64,000 nt of DNA from Pelobates cultripes (taxonomy: Eukaryota > Chordata > Amphibia > Anura > Pelobatidae): the NCBI GenBank assembly GCA_933207985.1, contig OW240915.1, positions 117,613,757 to 117,677,756 of the forward strand, read 5' to 3'. Below the pieces are notes generated by a model. That model saw only the letters and a program-made list of their open reading frames with translations, was not told the origin of the DNA and did not search any database. Shown in pieces: positions 1 to 12,959 of the stretch (position 1 is the first letter of the stretch; every line of letters starts with the position of its first letter). The position numbers and the translations under genes were made by a program.

Positions 1-667
1 CCTCCTCCCTTCACCTCTCCTCCCCCTCCCTCCCCTTCACCCCTCCTCCTACTTTCACCTCTCCTCCTCCCCTTTTCACCTCCCCTTCACCTCTCCTCCC
101 TTCACCCCTCTCCTCCCTCCCTTCCTCTCCTCCCCTCCTTCTCCTCCCTTACTCTCCTCCCCCTACTTCCCCTCTCCTCTCCTCCTCTCCTTTTTCTCTC
201 CCTCCCCCTTCACCTCTCCCTCCCTTCTCCTCCCTTCACATCTCCTTCCTCTCATCCCTCAGTGGCCTCCCCTTCACCTCTCCTCCCCTCCCCTGTAGCG
301 TGGCCGCTCTGGTCCGCGGTGCCCGGCCGGACTGATGATGTGCACTTCCTGTCAGTCCGACCGGTTACAGGAAACAGAAACTCCGCGCGGAACAGGAGTT
401 TCTGTTTCCTGTAATCAGTCGGACTGACAGGAAGTGCACACTCCTTCCTATCAGTCCGGCCGGGCACCGCGGACAGCAGAGCAGCTCGGCCACGCTACAG
501 GGGAGGGCAAGGTAGGAGAGGAGCAGCCGCAGCCGCCTGAGGCTCTTATCAGAGCGCTCAGGCGGCTGCAGCATTTAAGGGGGCGGCCCTGCAGCGGCCG
601 GTCCTAGCAGAATTTAGGGCGCCTGGGGGGCAATTGCCTCCCTGCCCCCCAGCCCAGCCCGCCCCTG
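1..667. mobile_element. Right part of a hAT-like non-autonomous element with CT-rich minisatellite
   Basis: Positions 1-290 are a CT-rich array built from variants of CCTCCCTTCACCTCTCC. A long palindrome (284-508) and a second GC-rich inverted repeat (about 529-570) follow. The segment ends at 667 with a terminus whose reverse complement begins CAGGGGCGGGCTGGGC, a CAG-type hAT end. The left end lies outside the window, so no target duplication can be tested. The order array, palindrome, terminus recurs in other hAT-like elements of this window. No coding potential is visible. Confidence 0.6.
284..508. repeat. 225-bp near-perfect palindrome
   Basis: The arms 284-390 and 393-508 are reverse complements with only a few short mismatched loops. 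GTAGCGTGGCCG at 295 pairs with CGGCCACGCTAC ending at 498, and GTGCACTTCCTGTCAGTCCG pairs with CGGACTGACAGGAAGTGCAC. It would fold into one long hairpin. It sits inside the hAT-like element and looks like an element-internal foldback rather than a gene. Confidence 0.85.
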
Positions 668-699
668 CCTATTATATATAAATGTATATGTATATATAC

Positions 700-1144
700 T
701 GTGGCAGTGTGAGGGAACACTGCTATATTAGCCTCAGAATGGCACTTTCAGTGTTCCCTGACTAGAGGCGGTTAAAAATCAGGTTGCTCTAGTCTAGTAC
801 ATCAATTAGGGAGCTGCATAAACCCTATGCAGAGGGAAATCAGTTTTATCTGTGAAGAGCTGGGGCGGAGACAAAGAGATTCTGAGTCAAAAAGACTGCT
901 GAAACTGTGGGGGGGGAGGGGGGTATTTTGCAAGCCTTTATTTTTGTTTGTTAAACTACTGGGGTCAGCTTAGCTGCCCTGTAGCATAGAAAGGGTACTC
1001 TATGTTAGTCTCCAGTGTGTAGGAGTTTATTTTGGTTTCATGTTTTGCTGTGGCTCAATTGGGGCCTGCTTGCTAAATAAAGCTTTCCTCATATTGGAAG
1101 AAAGAACTGTTATTTATGACCCAAGACCCGGCCAGCCTGCTACA
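700..1144 (+). mobile_element. Solo LTR-like element
   Basis: The segment begins TGTGGCAG and ends CTGCTACA, imperfect inverted termini of the TG...CA type. An AATAAA signal lies near 1075, about 65 bp before the right end, as expected for an LTR. No internal retroelement sequence is next to it, so it is probably a solo LTR. The flanks are AT repeats, so a target duplication cannot be judged. Family not recognised. Confidence 0.5.
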
Positions 1145-1145
1145 A

Positions 1146-2350
1146 AATATATATAAATATATATATATATATATCTCTAAAATGACCGCACTACAAGGAC
1201 TTTGTGGGTAGACAACCCACGGTATTCAAATAAATAGCGACGGTACAAACCCACGGTTTGTGTGTGTATGTATGTATATATATATAAATAAATAACAAGG
1301 GTTCGCGACTTTATAGAGATTTTCAAATTATATACATATACAGTGGGTTTGTACCGTCTCTATTTATGTGAAAACCATGGGTTGTCTGCTTTTATGGTAT
1401 GCAATGATGGGGTTAATTTTCATTCCTGTGCTACCATACGGTCTCAAAGGCAACATAGGCACAGAAAACATGGAAAAGGGGAAAGCCCTACATTTGGCCA
1501 CTGTAATTTAAAAAAACAAACCATAAAACCTGTACATGGGGGGTAGTGTTGTACTCATGAGTCCTTTCTGAATACAAATATGTGTATTTTATTTCAGTAA
1601 AAGCCAACAGTATTATGACATTCACCGTTAAAATGTCATGCAGAACTTGAAAAATAACATTTCTTAATTTCTCATATTTTTTTTAGATTTTATTCATATT
1701 AAATTATGTTTCATATAGGAATATTTGTTAGGAAATGAAAGCCCTGTTTCTCCTGAACAAAATGATATATAATAAGTGTGGATGCATTGAATATGAAAGA
1801 GGTGAGATACGGTTAAACCACATATAGCGCAAATTTTAGGTTTTGTTTACTTTTTGTTTTGATGGAAAAACTAATAACGCTAATTTTGGCCAGGGTTTGT
1901 GACTAAGTGGCTATTAAAAAAGACTGGAAATACCCCATTTTGAATACTTCGGGTTATCTACTGTAGAAAATGGTATGCCATGATTGGGGTATTTCTCATT
2001 ACTGGGCTGCCATACAGTCTCAAATGCACTACAACCAATGTGGCAAATTTCAATGTGTAAAAAACGAAATGGACAACCCTAAATTTGACGCTGTAACTTT
2101 CCAAAACCCCATAAAACCTGTACATGCGGAGTATGGTTTTACTCATAAGACATTGTTGAACACAAATATGTTTTAGAGCAGTAAATATATAATGACGATG
2201 AATGAGATTTTCATATACAGACATTATAGCTATACTCGGGATAATTGTTATGTAAATATGTACATTATTTTTTCTGTTTGAATTTTCTTTTTGTTGTGGT
2301 GACTTATTTCATCTGAAGCGCTATATTAAAAGTAGTTTTATTTTTAGAAA
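1146..2350. repeat. Two diverged copies of an interspersed MITE-like repeat
   Basis: Blocks starting near 1370 and 1930 share a long colinear pattern (GGTATGCCAT...ATGGGG, a TCTCAAA-containing block, CCATAAAACCTGTACATG, a tract like TACTCATGAGTC). The same pattern occurs at about 10250-10800 and 10830-11400 inside the TTAA-flanked element of 9309-11763. The short inverted repeat CGACGGTACAAACCCAC / GTGGGTTTGTACCGTC brackets 1238-1356. Copies are too diverged to define ends. No coding capacity. Confidence 0.6.
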
Positions 2351-2479
2351 CACCTAGCCTAATCGGACATTTGCCACTCATTTATTCAATAGTGACTGGT
2401 CACTCTAGGGGTGCCCCCCGATTCAGGAGGTTAATAATTACATTACCTTTCATAAACCCTAGCTTTTTTGGGGGGGATG

Positions 2480-2815
2480 CTTGTAATATAAGCCCTACCC
2501 CGAAAATAAGCCCTATCGCTAGTTTGCTAATCTATGTTCGGGAAATTTTCCCCAAACGTAGATTTGCGGATTCCATTAGCGAGTAAGCTAATCTATGTTC
2601 GGGAAAGATTCCCCGAAAATAGATTTGCGGCATTCCATGCACTTTTGAATTGGTCTATGTTCGGGGGGATTCTCCCAAACGTAGACCTGCTTTTTAGCAC
2701 ATGCTTGAAACAGTTTTTGAAACAGTCCCCGAAATAAGACATCTCCTATAAATAAGCCCATGTGTGTTTTTCATGGGGAAAAATTACCTGGTCTTATTTT
2801 CGGTTAAACACAGTA
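2480..2815. mobile_element. MITE-like element with CCCCGAAAATAAG-type ends
   Basis: The left side reads ATAAGCCCTACCCCGAAAATAAGCCC and the right side ends GGTCTTATTTTCGGTTAAACACAG, so the termini are inverted versions of a GAAAATAAGNCC motif. Between them three copies of CTATGTTCGGG...CCAAACGTAGA-like short inverted repeats occur. Motifs of this kind are widespread in vertebrate genomes as short DNA transposon derivatives. I do not assign a superfamily. Confidence 0.5.
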
Positions 2816-3599
2816 TATAAATTCTCATTTATTATTTTTTTTAAAAAAGCAGTATAATGGGAAAAAAATATATATCATGTGCATAATATGTCCAGCTTAG
2901 GAAACGTTATTCAAAATCAATTAATTTATGTGTCTTGATTTACAGAGTACATAATATGTGTAGGATTTCAGTTTAATTTTAAAGTTACATGTCACAAAAT
3001 ACAAAACTTTAGAAGTTGGTATGTTTGTCTTGTAAGTTTAATCGCCATCACAGAAAACAAAATTGCCACACAAAAGTATATATATAAAGTAGACATTACA
3101 GGCTATTTACCTAAGGTTATTTTAAAGCGTTTTACATTTCATCACAGACTTCTGCTAAATATTGGAGTAGAATGAAGATTATGCTAGCTTTTGTGTACTA
3201 ATAATCTTAATTTTAGTAATGACAGGAGGCTTCATATTTTGCATAATCTCTCTTTACTAGCTCCACACAGCAGCAAAGAAACATATAGAAAAAAGAGCCA
3301 ATCACAAGAGAGTAGGATAAGGCATAGTGACCTCATCATTTCCTCTTTCAGAAAGCAACATCAAGCCGAAGTACAACATATAACAAGCAATCACAATAAC
3401 TCCTAAGTCCAACATAGAAGGAGCAATTTTCCCTGTGAATTCCACCCAAATAACAAAAAGTGTTCAGAGATTAATCAAATCCGAAGGATGAAAATTCCAT
3501 AGAGTTTCTCACAAACAACCAAATGTCTTCAGAGACGAATTATACTTAAAAGAGAATGTTTAGCAGGCTTAGAAGGTTTAGACACAGTCATGAACATGT
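2816..3599. other. Unassigned AT-rich sequence
   Basis: Nothing recognisable: no splice-flanked exon, no TE terminus and no tandem array beyond short A/T runs. Open frames here are short and without family character. Confidence 0.5.
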
Positions 3600-5911
3600 A
3601 AATCCAAGTAACGTACCGTATACATCATCCCATAGAAGAAAATTGTAAATTACAATCTAATAACTGAATAACTAATATGTAGAACTCCAATGAAAATTCC
3701 AGATTAATGGAAATACAAACAGCCGGAGGTTGATGTCACTGGATAGTTGGTACATAAGTTTTAGGATCCTTGTCCATTGGGAGACCTCCGACTGGGACAC
3801 GGGCCGTTGAGCCAACCACACCACCACATAATGGATCAAGGTACTGTTCCAAACATCATTCAGACCGGGAATGCCTAGATGGAGAGATAGCATTGTCGTG
3901 TCCCTAGTACCTCACAGCCTGCGATAGTCCGCCGATCTACCAGGAACCCCAGAAAGAGTCCAGGCCACCAGGGTCAGCTGACCCTCCAGGAATAGAAGAT
4001 GTGGGTTCCCTTAGTGTCCGTGAGACTAGTAGGATATGAATGTAGGAGGAGGAGATCCTCACCAGCTAGTCTTGTGAGGTCCGGGAAACGAGCTTGATTC
4101 TGTCATGGCGGGACGAGCAAGGCTGTGTTATCTGCTGAACAATGAGATGATGGAGAATTTTCGCAATCATTGCAAAGGAGGCAAAAGCATACGTCCCCCC
4201 GGAAGGCCCAGTTGGCAGGATTGCAAACCCCATTGTGCACCATTGTGCATTGTGCCGATTGAAGAACACCGCATTCTGGCCGTCCCTCTGATATGTGTCT
4301 CTCCCGGGAGATAGGCCGACCTTGGGGTTCTGCGAGGAAGGCAGGGATCAAAGATGCCTTTCATTGATGTCTTCTAGAGGATGGGATTTAGTTCCGTCCA
4401 GATGATTGATACACCTACCTGTTGATGCTCTGTCCATCCGGAGTAGGATGCAACAGATGGAGTACCCCTTTACCAGTCTGCACATAGTGAAGTACAGCAT
4501 GAAGAATTCTAGGTCCGTAACGTGAATTAAGAATTCCTGAGTTGTGTACCTATTTTCGTGTGTGTGTTTTTGCAGGTTGTCCTCACAGCCCCACAAGCTG
4601 ATATCCGACTCCTGAACGGAGTCCTGACAAACATAGGGGGTCTGCCTGAGTGAACCCTGACTGCCTGTCCTGGGAACGTAGCAAGATTGGGTAGATGGCC
4701 CGGATAGAGGAGGACAGTATCCCACGATCCGGGTGAGTGCATGTAGGGTCACGGTGTTGCAGTGAAGGGCCGTGTGAAGATTCCTTGAGGATAGAGGAGA
4801 CCTACGAAGGGAAGAACTTCATGACTTAATCGCTTATGAATCCTAAGAAGTGGATTGTCGAAATATGACGATTTCAGATGGACCATGGAGAATCTCGAGT
4901 GTTGGCGCAGTCTTGAGTTCCCTAAATCGTCCGTAGGAGATTGTCCAGGAAGATAACGTTACGTCTTTCTCATATGTAATTGATCACTGGTTTCGGTAGT
5001 TTCAGTAAGCCCCGCAGGGATCCGAGCTGAGGGCCAGGGGAAGAGCCGAGGTTGATAGTGTCACAGGGGACCTAGATAACGTTGTCAAGGGGGATGGAAA
5101 AAGATCACCATGACGTGTCTTCATATCCAGATTTGTCAGGCCAGTCGTCCATGCAAAATATTCTGTATTAGGTTTAAATGCCTTCCGCCTAGATACGATC
5201 GGAACTCCTGTAGGTGGAGTAAAAAGTACTGTTGATGGTACCTTGGAGGTGTTAACCTGAGGAAAACGGTATCTAAAGCATCTGCGCGTTATGTGTTTTC
5301 TGTCCGATCGTCTGGAGCACGAGAGGTTGACTCTCGCTCCTCCCGGTTAATAGAGTTAGCAATAGCGGGTACGTGATCAGATGTCCTGAAGTGGTTACGA
5401 AAATTGTTATAAGTTCCCTCGGGAAAAATGTGCCTTGTGCCAGGGGGTCCCAATAATTTTTTCACCGAGATCCGCCAACCATCCGTCAATACGGAGGAGT
5501 ACTGCTATGCGCGTCCAACAGGAGAGGCGAACACTGGAATTTCTGACGAAACGCACACATCTCTGAGTCCATTAACGAATATCAGGAGCCCATTCCCGGA
5601 CTGTGTTGGTGTTTTCCGGTATTTTACACCTGCTAGCGTCCAGCAGTTGGGTGTCCCTGAGACCTCTCCTGGCTCCCTTGCGGAGTTGCGATTGTCCATC
5701 ATCCGCTGGTTAAACGTGGCCATCTGTGTCACTCTGTCCAGGAGGGAAGGGCATGGGTCGTCCAACCCCAAGCGTTTATGGACATCTTATCTAGAGGTTA
5801 CAAAGCCACAGGTGCATAAAGTAGCCAGGTGTTATCGTGATATGGGATACCCCTGTAGAAGGCACAACCAGTAGACAGGCACAGGATGCAGGGCAAACAG
5901 ATCCGCTACCA
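3600..5911 (-). pseudogene. Decayed retroelement internal region, DIRS-like RNase H tract
   Basis: Read on the minus strand this is a chain of short frames broken by many stops. The clearest similarity is at about 4348-4455, where CCILLRMDRAS...INHLDGTKSHPLEDI matches the layout of the RNase H segment of DIRS-type elements (LLRMDN.SAV.YIN..GGT.S..L). Downstream frames to 3600 may hold recombinase remnants but are not convincing. Upstream, 5289-5771 holds frames that could be Gag-like but match nothing I can name. It sits downstream of the long LTR-like segment 5912-7342. That LTR suggests a Ty3-type element while the tract at 4.4 kb suggests DIRS, so it may be a composite of two elements. Confidence 0.4.
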
Positions 5912-7342
5912 TAGTAGGTGGTGTTCACAAAAACCCCAGCAGGGTTGTACTCTGAACAGTGGCCAAATAAATAGACTAGGGCTCACCCAGTAAATAGAGG
6001 TTGCAACAGCATGCCTCCACTCAGCAGCACAGTGCAGCACACTTATTGTAGGGCCTCACAATAGGAACTCCCCGTACTCCGACCGAGTACCTTCCGTTGA
6101 TGGACGCTTCCTAGCCTGCGCCGAGGACACCACAACCACTGCAGACTCCACAACTGCCGTAGCTTAACTGGAGTCTTGCCGTCTTCTGTCCACCCTGGAT
6201 CAGCTTCTGTCCTCCAGGACCGTGTGGGGAAGACCTCTCCTCCAGGACAGCATATCCGGAACAAGCAAAAGAGCTAAGTGATTAAAGCTCAGGGGAATTT
6301 GCAGAGCATAGCAATCCCCAGTGTGAGTATAGCTGTACCCTCCAATCACGAGACAAGACTACTGGTTGAGGGTCAAGAAGAACTGACTCCAATGAGTGTG
6401 TATTCCTGCTTATATACAAGTTTCCCAGCAAGGTTACCACCCACGTGGACCTTGTGGGGCACTGAAACTGTAAACTTAGCAACCAATCAACAACGTACAA
6501 TGCAGTTAAACACTCCCCTTCATTCCAGCAAAATCAACCCCTCTGCCTGTGATATAATTACTGTACACAATGGGATAATGTAATTATCACAGGCAGGAAA
6601 ATGCAGCTTTTATACAATTCTTAGAACTTTAAAAGTATACATGCAATATTAATAAGTTACATATTCCACTCAGCATACTTCAAATATAAACATATCCAAA
6701 AATCAGGCAATTCCCTCCAGTGGTTTAAAAGTCCCATGGACGTCTCTCTTTGACCGACCGCACGAACATTTTCATGCCCAAAACAGTTCCAGAGAATCAG
6801 GCTGTGCGGGCGGTCTATTTCCCATGTTAAAGTCAGTTCAAACAGACGAACGACAACCATTCGCATTGTCGAATTAACTGTAGGATTACGTTCGAATTGT
6901 CGAATGCATTGAAGTCTGGAGAAGGTAAAACTGAAGCTAAATTAAAATGGCTGCTGCCACGTGTTTGACTGTACAAACGGCGGCCACCCAGCGGTCGGCA
7001 ATTAACCTAGAGCAGCCTCCCAGCCTGGGAAGTAAATAAGCCGCACGCTTCCACTAATGTGTGGTCCGCCTGTACAGTACTTTGTTCAGTAAGCCCCATT
7101 TACTGAACCAAGTGAGAAAAAGCCATTAACACAGTCTGGGCACATAGTCTTAAAGGGGCATTGTTCCCAAAAGTCCCAATATGTCTATATAATGTGCTTA
7201 AAGGGTCAGTACTAGTCCAATAAAAGTCCATAAGCCCAACTAGCATTTTTAAAGGGCCATACACCCCAGGGCCATAGTCACAGGGGAGGAGGCTGGCAAG
7301 CAGGCCTCTCCAGGACCAAGTGGCGAAAGGAAATTCGTCACA
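5912..7342 (-). mobile_element. Long LTR-like segment
   Basis: On the minus strand the segment begins TGTGACGAATTTCCTTTCGCC at 7342 and carries a TATA-like TATATAAGCAGG near 6415. A candidate primer-binding site, TGGTAGCGGATCTG, lies at 5898-5911, which would set the right LTR edge. The composition and phrases (GAACGACAAC, TTGTCGAATGCA, AATTAACCT) also occur at 36.5-38.9 kb on the plus strand, so the same LTR family seems to be present twice. The 3' edge is inferred and could instead be near 6050. Confidence 0.4.
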
Positions 7343-9308
7343 GTACAGTATAAAAAAAAACAGCATCCCACTCTTCTAAACCCCAGTCCCCTCCTCTATA
7401 CAAAATTGCAGTCCCCCATACTAAATCCTCTACTAAACCGCGGCCCCTGTTTAAAAAAACAAAACAATATTTGAAACAAGCAGACTTCACTCACATTGCC
7501 GCTGCCAGTATGCAACTCCAGAGTTCAGCATCTGGTATACCACCAGTGGCAACGTACGCACCCTGTGGAGCACATTGGCGTCACGTCTGAATGTGGCGTT
7601 GTGGGCCTCCATGCACCTCCAGGTCCATCACTGTCCAGCTGCGCTTGCACCACGTGTAGTGGTAATAAGCATTTTTTTCTGCCTTTTTGACACAGACAAT
7701 GAAATTGTACTGTATATTTTGCAGACCTTATGTGTGCTCCGGTTTTATAATACTTCATATGTTGCTCAGCTATGTTATCTGAGTACAGCAATACCCCCGT
7801 ATGTTCCTTTACCAGGTATATGACAACCTTGAAGGGACACATTTGAAACACAGCCATTTAAGTTTTAACTTTTACGCTGGGATCATGGTCCACTTTGGAC
7901 ATTTTGTTAGCAGGCTGTTTTTTCCAATTACCTACAAAGGCATACCATTTCTTAAAGAAGACACCACAGGGTGTTTCAAAAGGCATATTTTGCACTTTAG
8001 TGTTGGATCATTTTTTCCCTAGCCTGTACCTTGAAAAGCCGCCTTACCGGCGAAACGCGCGTCAGGGGTTTTTCTGATCTCTCCCATCATCTCACTCCAT
8101 GCACTCGTAGCAATTACTTTTGGACATCTTTATTTAACTAATATTTATACTAGCTTTTGGTGTTTTGGGAGGGATTGTAGGATCTAGCCACATACCATTT
8201 TCGTGGCTCATTTTCTTTTAAGCTCTTTCAGCGCAGCGACACCAGTTTGTGTGTAGCAGATTACATAGTATATTCACTGTGACTACAGCTATTTACATAG
8301 TTAGTTAGTTTGGATATTAGAGAGGTGCCCTCGAAGGCACAGATATAAATATAACTGCAAGGTTATGTACATATATATATATATATTTATTCTTCTCTTT
8401 TTTCCTTTCTTTATTACCTGCAGTTAGTTCTTCTATCTGGTAGGTGCCCTTGAAGGCACAGTAACTATTTTTTCTATCTATTCCTTCATGGCATAATATT
8501 ACTGGGGTGATATATTAATAACTAACCAGAGTTGTTGCTCTTACAAGTAAAGGATATATATCCTAACTACAACCGTTCTAATTTGTATATATGAATATTC
8601 TATAGAAACTGCAGTTGCAGACAATATATATCTGTTAGAGCTTGACTCAGTGTAACATTATACTCTACACTAACTGTAACATGAGACAAATGTTACAGTA
8701 GATCCAATTGATACATTTTTTTAACGACATCTTCACTATATGAAGTGTTGTTTGTCTCTTTTAAATCTTACAATTCTGCACTAATATCTCTTGGTCTCTC
8801 GATATGCAAATATTCAGATGTACCGAGAGTGAATGTGCAAATTAACCACTTTTGTATCTTGTTCACTATTAAAGGTTACCTTTTATACTTATACCTACAC
8901 CCTTTAGGCAGTGTTTCTTTTCTTCCTTTTTTGCAACTACATTTTGTTTAGGGTTAACCCCTTCACTGCCTCCACATTATCTATACATTAGGCTTGTACT
9001 TTGCTAAAGTGTAGACGTAATAGGTATTTTTTCCCATTTTTACATTTTTTTTACTTTTTAAACTTTTTTTTACTTCTTCTTTTACTTTTTAAGCTTTTTT
9101 TAACTTCTTAAGTTTTTTTTACTGTTAACCCCTAACTAGGCTAACAGTAACCCAATTTCCCCACTAACTTCTACCCACCCTAGCTAAATACATATTTTAC
9201 AAATATTTAAGTAACTAATTAAATGTATCCCCTGAGGGTTAAAAAAAATAGTAAAATTTGATCACAGTGAAATATTGTGATCTGTATTTTGATAACTGCA
9301 GACAGTGA
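7343..9308. other. Unassigned repeat-like intergenic or intronic sequence
   Basis: No exon or transposase is recognisable. Two copies of an AGGTGCCCTNGAAGGCACAG motif (about 8322 and 8441) and a hammerhead-like hairpin at 8017-8068 suggest a dispersed repeat of unknown type. The last 300 bases are poly-T/A-rich. Confidence 0.45.
8017..8068 (+). ncRNA. Degenerate hammerhead-ribozyme-like motif
   Basis: The order is a flank able to pair, then CTTGAAAA, then a GCCG-CCTTAC-CGGC stem, then GAAACGCGCG, then the second flank. GAAAC directly after a short stem is the hallmark of the hammerhead core. The upstream box differs from the CTGATGA consensus by a deletion and a substitution, so activity is doubtful. 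Similar motifs are known to be common in amphibian repeats. The flanks CCCTAGCCTG and CGTCAGGGG can also pair with each other, so a simple conserved hairpin is the alternative. Confidence 0.4.
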
Positions 9309-11763
9309 TTAACCCCTTAACGCCGTTACGGTGTTCTATGCCATCGTGGCTTTAAAGCCGTTGCGGCGGCATAAAATGCCGTACCGGCTTTCTGCCCCAG
9401 GGGATCGCAGCTACTTACCTCCGCTGCGATCCTCTTCTGGAGGGCTGCCAGACCGCCCAGGCAGCCCTCCTCCGGCAAGTGAGGCCCCCGGGGGCCATGT
9501 GATCGCTCTCAAAGAGCGATCACATGGCCCCCTATAGCTGGCTATGGATCTGCCTGCAGAGGGACTGTCTGAAATATCAGACAGTCCCCCTGCTGGTGGG
9601 AAATGTAAAAAAATTTAATTAGACATGTTTTAAAATAAATTAAATACATTTTTATATATATATATATATATAATATATGTATATATATTATATATATACA
9701 TATTATATATATATATATAACGTCATACGTTGTGTATTTTAATACTAATATAAGCATATATTAGTATTAAAATACACTTAGAATGACTTTACATATATAT
9801 ATATAATATGTATATATATATTATATATATAATAGATATATACACATATATTATATATATGTATAATTACATTAATAAATAAATAAAATAATAAAATAAA
9901 TAAATAAAATATTGAAACAAAATTTTATTAAAATTATATATTCATATGTAATTTCATTCTAACTGTATTTTGTTATTAATATATATATATATAGGTAATA
10001 AAATACACTTAGAATGACATTCTATATATATCTATCTATATACAAAATACAAATAACCGCAAATATATATATATATAGATAAATACATATAATTACATAA
10101 AAGATTACCTTAGTATACACGTAGAATTTAAATACCTATAAATGCATATATATTAAAATTCTACGTGTATATTTAAGTAATCTTTTAACATAATTATGTG
10201 ATTTAACTAATTAAAATTTGATTGACATCCCTGACAACACAGGGAGAAAGTGCAGAGAATTTAATTTGCAAGCACTATATTTGACCCTGTAACTCTCCAA
10301 GACACCATAAAACCTGTACATACTGTTTTACTGTTGGTACTGTTTTACTCGGGAGACTTCGCTGAACTCAAATATTAGTTTTTCAAACTGGTAAATTGTA
10401 TTACAACGATGATATTTTAAGTAAAAGTGATGTTTTTTGCATTTTTTACAAACAAGCTGCACTTTTATGGACTATATTATTGTTGTAATATGTTTTACTG
10501 TTTTAAAACACTAATATTTGTGTTTAGTGAAGTCTCCCGAGAATAACAATACCCCCCATGTACAGGTTTTATTGTGTTTTGGAAAGTTAGAGAGTCACAT
10601 ATAAGGCTTGCATTTCATTTCTTTGACATTGAAATTTGCCCGATTGGTTATGTTGCCTTTGAGAGTGTATGGTAGCCCAGGAATAAGAATTACCCCCATG
10701 ATGGCATACCATTTGCAAAAGTAGACAACCCAAGGTATTGCAAATGGGGTATGTCCAGTCATTTCTAGTAGCCACTTAGTCACAAACACTGGCCAAATAT
10801 TTGTTTTTTGCTTTTTTCACACAAAAGCAAATATGAACGCTAACTTTGGCCAGTGTTTGTGACTAAGTGGCTACTAAAAAGACTAAACATACCCCACGTT
10901 CAATACCTTGGGTTGTCTACTTTTTCAAATGGTATGCCATTATGGGGGTAATTCTCATTCCTGGGCTACCACACCGTCTCAAAGGTAACATTACTAATCT
11001 GGCAAATTTCAATTTGAAAATGGAATGTTCTATATTTGACCCTGTAACTTTCCAAAACACCATAAAACCTGTTAATGGGGGGTACTGTTGTACTCGTGAG
11101 ACATCGCTGATTACAAATATGGGCATTTTTTTTGCAGTAATACCTAACAGTATTATGACATCCACAGCTAAAATGTCAGACGGAAATTTTCTAAATTTTT
11201 AAAAATTGTATTCATAATAAATGATGTTCCATATATGAATAGTTAATGATAAATGAAAGCCCTGTTTCTCCTGAACAAAATTATATATAATAAGTGTGGG
11301 TGCACTTAATGTGACAGCGGTGAATTACGGGTGAACAGACATATAGCGCAAATTCCAGTTTTTGTTTACGTTTTGTTTTGATCAGAACGTGTACTATTGA
11401 CTCCGTCCTGAATGGGTTAAAGGGCAGGGAAGTGTTTACATTTTATTAGAAAGTGTTGATGTTGAATTTTAACTAACCTTTATTTTTTATTTTTTTATTT
11501 TTTTTTTTAATACAGAGAAGCAGATCAGGTTTCACTGCAGCAAGTGTGATCGCTCTGACTCTCTGTCAGAGTGATCACATGGGTTGAATCAGTGATACTG
11601 CTTGCTGTAGTGTGCCTCAGACACAGAGGCACACTGCAGGAGCATTAACCCCATGATTGCTGCAATTGTGGCAATCTGGGGTTAATTTTAGTATTGGACG
11701 GAAATATTCGGTCCTCCGTCCTTATGGGAAGAAAATTTCTGTCCAGTGTCCTTAAGGGGTTAA
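9309..11763. mobile_element. TTAA-flanked non-autonomous DNA transposon
   Basis: The element starts TTAACCCCTTAACGCC and ends GTCCTTAAGGGGTTAA, giving inverted termini on TTAA, the target of piggyBac and Kolobok/T2 transposons. Subterminal halves mirror each other: GATCGCTCTCAAAGAGCGATCACATGG near 9500 and a GATCGCTCTGA...TCAGAGTGATCACATGG hairpin near 11550. The core holds AT microsatellites (9650-10090) and two blocks of the MITE-like repeat also found at 1.3-2.3 kb, one inverted (10500-10790) and one direct (10830-11400). No transposase frame is visible. Confidence 0.65.
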
Positions 11764-11774
11764 CTAAAATGCGA

Positions 11775-12431
11775 CATTCCTCTTATTAATTTTTGGGCCC
11801 GCCTCTGCACTTTTTCTAGTGCCATAATATACTTCTTTCGAACAGGTTCCAAATATTGCACAGAATATTCAAGGTGTGGTCTTACTAGTAATTGTTAAAG
11901 AGGCAAATTTATATTTTCATACCTTGAATTAATGCCCCTATTTATTCATGACCATACCTTACTGGCCTTGGCAACCGATTGACATTGCACATTGTTGCCT
12001 AATTTGTTGTCTACAGCAATTCCCAAATCCTTCTCGTGTGTTATCCCTAATTCACCACCATTAAGGGTATAAGTTGCTTGTGCATTCTTTAAATTGCATT
12101 TTTCTACCTTAAATTCCATCTGCCATTTGAATGCCCAGTCCCCCAATCTGTCGAAATCTTCCTGCAGCAAAATATCCTGCTCACATTGTATTACTTTATA
12201 GAGTTTGTCATCTGCAAACATTGAAACTTAGCTTTCAATGCATATTTAAAAGCATTCTAAATGTTCAATGGAAGCATTCCACGAAGAGAAACCTGAGGGA
12301 CACCACTTACTACTTTTGTCCAGCTTGAAAATTTACCATTAATGACAATTCTCTGTACTCTATCTTTACACCAATGTTTTACCCAAAAGCCAAGAATTTT
12401 CATGTAGACCTATTTCTTTTTAGCTTGAACA
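11775..12431 (-). pseudogene. 5'-truncated CR1 LINE fragment (reverse transcriptase C-terminus)
   Basis: The minus strand encodes the end of a CR1 reverse transcriptase: a FADD catalytic box at about 12215, then the palm/thumb region (LDRLGDWAFKWQMEF...) and the THEKDLGI tract, with several frame breaks. It is the same family as the long CR1 at 59.2-63 kb, sharing the 3' segment GCCCGCCTCTGCACTTTTTC. Only about 650 bp remain, the usual 5' truncation of LINE insertions. The upper boundary abuts a Tc1-type fragment. Confidence 0.75.
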
Positions 12432-12710
12432 CTAACCTGTTGTGAGAAATCGTAGCAAACTATTCTCTAAAAACAAAACGGCAGTATGGCTTGGATTTGC
12501 AATGTTGCATCTGAACAAACCACAAGACTTATATGGAAATGTTTGGCCATAATCCACAGCGCCACATTTGTGCCAATAAGCCACAAATCTCTTAATAGTG
12601 CAATGATCACGCTTAAGTTTTCGTGAAATATCTAATGTTTTCATACCTTGTTCAAGGCATTGAACTATTTCACTCTTTTCAGCAGCAGAGAGATCCTTTT
12701 TCTTCCTCAT
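12432..12710 (-). pseudogene. Tc1/mariner transposase fragment, N-terminal HTH
   Basis: The frame starts MRKKKDLSAAEKSEIV and contains a paired-like helix-turn-helix (SAAEKSEIVQCLEQGM...LDISRKLKRDHCTIKRFV), the DNA-binding part of a Tc1-type transposase. It stops after about 90 residues with no catalytic domain. Transposase C-terminal sequence reappears on the opposite strand at 12960-13200, so this is a rearranged or doubly inserted element. The HTH is of the kind missing from the DD37E copy at 37.2 kb. Confidence 0.7.
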
Positions 12711-12959
12711 ATTGCATGAAAATGGTGCTCTGTTTAGTAATGTGGAACATCCTCCTTTAGTAGTTTTTCTTTAAATTGGGCTCTCCTGGCAATCTAATTA
12801 TCACAGGTGTCCGAGATTGTTTTCAGTGATCAAAAGAGCCCTGAGACACAATGCCATCCATGAGTTAAACTGAAAAACAAAATATTTAATCTTTGTGACA
12901 CTTAAATAGAATTTACATAATTATATGGAACAGGGTGTAGAATGGCTTTTAAAAAAAAA

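Noticed and set aside
5428..5874. 148-codon plus-strand frame
   Set aside because: Antisense to the decayed minus-strand retroelement; no domain or splice context.
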